A stretch of 64,000 nt of DNA, from NCBI GenBank assembly GCA_017543905.1, contig JAFYFC010000037.1, forward strand, positions 1-64,000, written 5' to 3'. Positions 62,909-64,000 of this stretch are shown in pieces. The position numbers were made by a program, and so were the translations under genes. Every line of letters begins with the position of its first letter. Within the stretch, counting starts at the first letter, position 1. The DNA comes from Clostridia bacterium (GTDB lineage: Bacteria; Bacillota; Clostridia; Christensenellales; Aristaeellaceae). The notes under the pieces are model-generated. The model was not told the DNA's origin, made no database searches, and was given only the letters and a program-made list of their open reading frames with translations.

Positions 62909-64000
62909 ATGCTGGTAAACACTCCCCCGATGGGCTGGAACACCTGGAACACCTTCGGAAGCGACATTTCCGACGCGCTCGTGCGCGAAAGCGCGGACGC
63001 GATAGCGGAGCTCGGGCTTAAGGACGCCGGCTACACGTACGTGGTCATAGACGACTGCTGGAGTCTCAGAAAGCGCGACAGCGTGACGAAGAGCATAGTA
63101 CCCGACCCCGTAAAGTTCCCGCACGGCATGAAGGCGCTGGCGGACTACGTACACGGCAAGGGTCTGAAATTCGGCATGTACTCCTGCGCGGGTCAGCGCA
63201 CCTGCGCGGATTACCCCGGCTCCTTCGACCACGAATTTCTGGACGCGCGGACGTTTGCGGAGTGGGGCGTGGATTTTCTTAAATACGACTTCTGCTACAG
63301 GCCCGGCGGCTTCGAGGGACAATTGCTGTACCGGCGCATGGGCATGGCGCTGCGCGAAAGCGGACGGGACATACTTTTCTCCGCCTGCAACTGGGGCAGC
63401 GACAACGTATGGCAGTGGATACGCTCCTGCGGCGCGCACATGTACCGCTCTACCGGAGACATAATCGACACGCCCGAATCCTTCCGCAATATCGCCATAA
63501 GCCAGATGGACAAGCTGAACGCGAACGCTCCCCAGTGCTTCAACGACATGGACATGCTCACCGTAGGCATGTACGGCAAGGGCAACGTGGGCGTGCAGGG
63601 CATGACCGCGGCGGACTACCGCAGCGAGTTCGCGCTGTGGTGCATGTGCGGCGTGCCGCTGATGCTGGGCTGCGACGTACGCTCGCTCGACAAGGAGATG
63701 CTCGCACTGCTCAAAAACCGCGACCTGATCGCGATAGACCAGGACGCGGAGTGCCGCCAGCCCATATTCCTGGGCAATCCCGAGCGGGAAAAGAAGCTGT
63801 GCGTGTTCAGGCATCTGGACGGCGGCAAATACGCCGTGGCGTTTTTCAACTTTAACGACGAGGCGCGCAACGTCTCCTTCACCTTCAGCGACGTGGGACT
63901 TTCCGCGGCAAGCGGGCTCGGACTGCGCTTCTCGCCGGTGCTGGGAAGCCTCGAGGGCACCTACAGCGAGTACCTGAACGTCACCACGGACGCGCACGAC
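62909..64000 (+). CDS. GH27 alpha-galactosidase-like glycoside hydrolase (3' end outside window)
   Basis: At least 364 aa; the frame is open to the window end. It begins 6 nt after rluD, with AAAGGA about 9 nt upstream of the ATG. The GH27 features are LVNTPPMGWNTWNTFG at the start, VVIDDCWS, FLKYDFCY (nucleophile Asp) and YRSTGDIID (acid/base Asp). No signal peptide is seen, so it acts in the cytosol on imported oligosaccharides. A C-terminal beta-sandwich has begun (KKLCVFRHLDGGKYAVAFFN). Alpha-galactosidase or alpha-N-acetylgalactosaminidase are both possible. Confidence 0.9.
   Translation, partial: MLVNTPPMGWNTWNTFGSDISDALVRESADAIAELGLKDAGYTYVVIDDCWSLRKRDSVTKSIVPDPVKFPHGMKALADYVHGKGLKFGMYSCAGQRTCADYPGSFDHEFLDARTFAEWGVDFLKYDFCYRPGGFEGQLLYRRMGMALRESGRDILFSACNWGSDNVWQWIRSCGAHMYRSTGDIIDTPESFRNIAISQMDKLNANAPQCFNDMDMLTVGMYGKGNVGVQGMTAADYRSEFALWCMCGVPLMLGCDVRSLDKEMLALLKNRDLIAIDQDAECRQPIFLGNPEREKKLCVFRHLDGGKYAVAFFNFNDEARNVSFTFSDVGLSAASGLGLRFSPVLGSLEGTYSEYLNVTTDAHD

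Noticed and set aside
61463-63997. 844-aa minus-strand open frame at the right end
   Set aside because: Opposite lspA, rluD and the GH27 gene, which carry catalytic motifs.

Overview
The window looks like chromosomal DNA of a GC-rich, gut-type member of the Clostridia (Bacillota). The evidence is a fused SecDF, a SepF-YggT-DivIVA-LspA-RluD block, GlgC plus GlgD, an LplABC-type sugar importer, a SorC-type regulator, AddA, HemZ and ATA-rich isoleucine codon use. A Christensenellales-like lineage is a guess from gene content and cannot be proved here. Genes are tightly packed, mostly with SD-type ribosome sites, and many operons start at clean sigma-A promoters with 17-18 bp spacers. I see no rRNA, tRNA, CRISPR array, transposase or prophage gene.

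Layout. (1) 1-13.4 kb is a sugar or polyol utilisation locus. A leftward operon encodes an SDR dehydrogenase, a solute-binding protein, two permeases and an FAD oxidoreductase, followed by a separate AraM-type dehydrogenase. A rightward operon encodes an FGGY kinase, a second SDR, a class II aldolase, a 2-hydroxyacid dehydrogenase and a SorC regulator. The two operons diverge from a 150-bp intergenic region with back-to-back promoters and paired dyads over both -35 boxes. (2) 13.5-17.1 kb holds a membrane protein, hisS, an aldo/keto reductase and a DUF523 protein, all leftward. (3) 17.2-24.5 kb is a complete F-type ATP synthase operon; its c subunit has a two-carboxylate sodium-type site and its a subunit is unusually long. 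(4) 24.5-27.8 kb has a GNAT, a secreted beta-propeller, a YitT protein and a small ORF.

(5) 27.8-36.6 kb carries addA, a DivIC/FtsB-like gene, a mosaic intergenic repeat related to one at the left end of the window, a GT2 glycosyltransferase and dnaE. (6) 36.8-37.7 kb encodes an unusual protein: an HTH, a degenerate histidine-kinase DHp region (His replaced by Asn) and a receiver domain. (7) 37.8-42.7 kb is a glycogen operon (glgC-glgD-glgA plus a sugar epimerase), with a histone-H1-like tail on GlgA. (8) 42.8-45.7 kb has a large AAA+ protein of unknown role and a small P-loop protein. (9) 45.8-58.7 kb is a leftward housekeeping run: lgt, secDF, recJ, relA, dtd, an MBL hydrolase, hemZ, a cyclophilin lipoprotein and a secreted C39-like/LRR protein. 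(10) 58.8-62.9 kb is a rightward division/envelope operon (HlyD-like, sepF, yggT, divIVA, lspA, rluD), followed by a GH27 alpha-galactosidase cut by the window end.

Working together: the left locus probably imports a carbohydrate and converts it by oxidation, phosphorylation and aldol cleavage to triose phosphate; the glycogen operon stores surplus glucose; the ATP synthase probably couples to sodium. These functional links are inferred from gene content. The best candidates for new biology are the HTH-pseudoDHp-receiver protein, the mosaic hairpin repeats, the regulatory region at 8.24-8.39 kb, the GlgA tail and the AAA+ protein.
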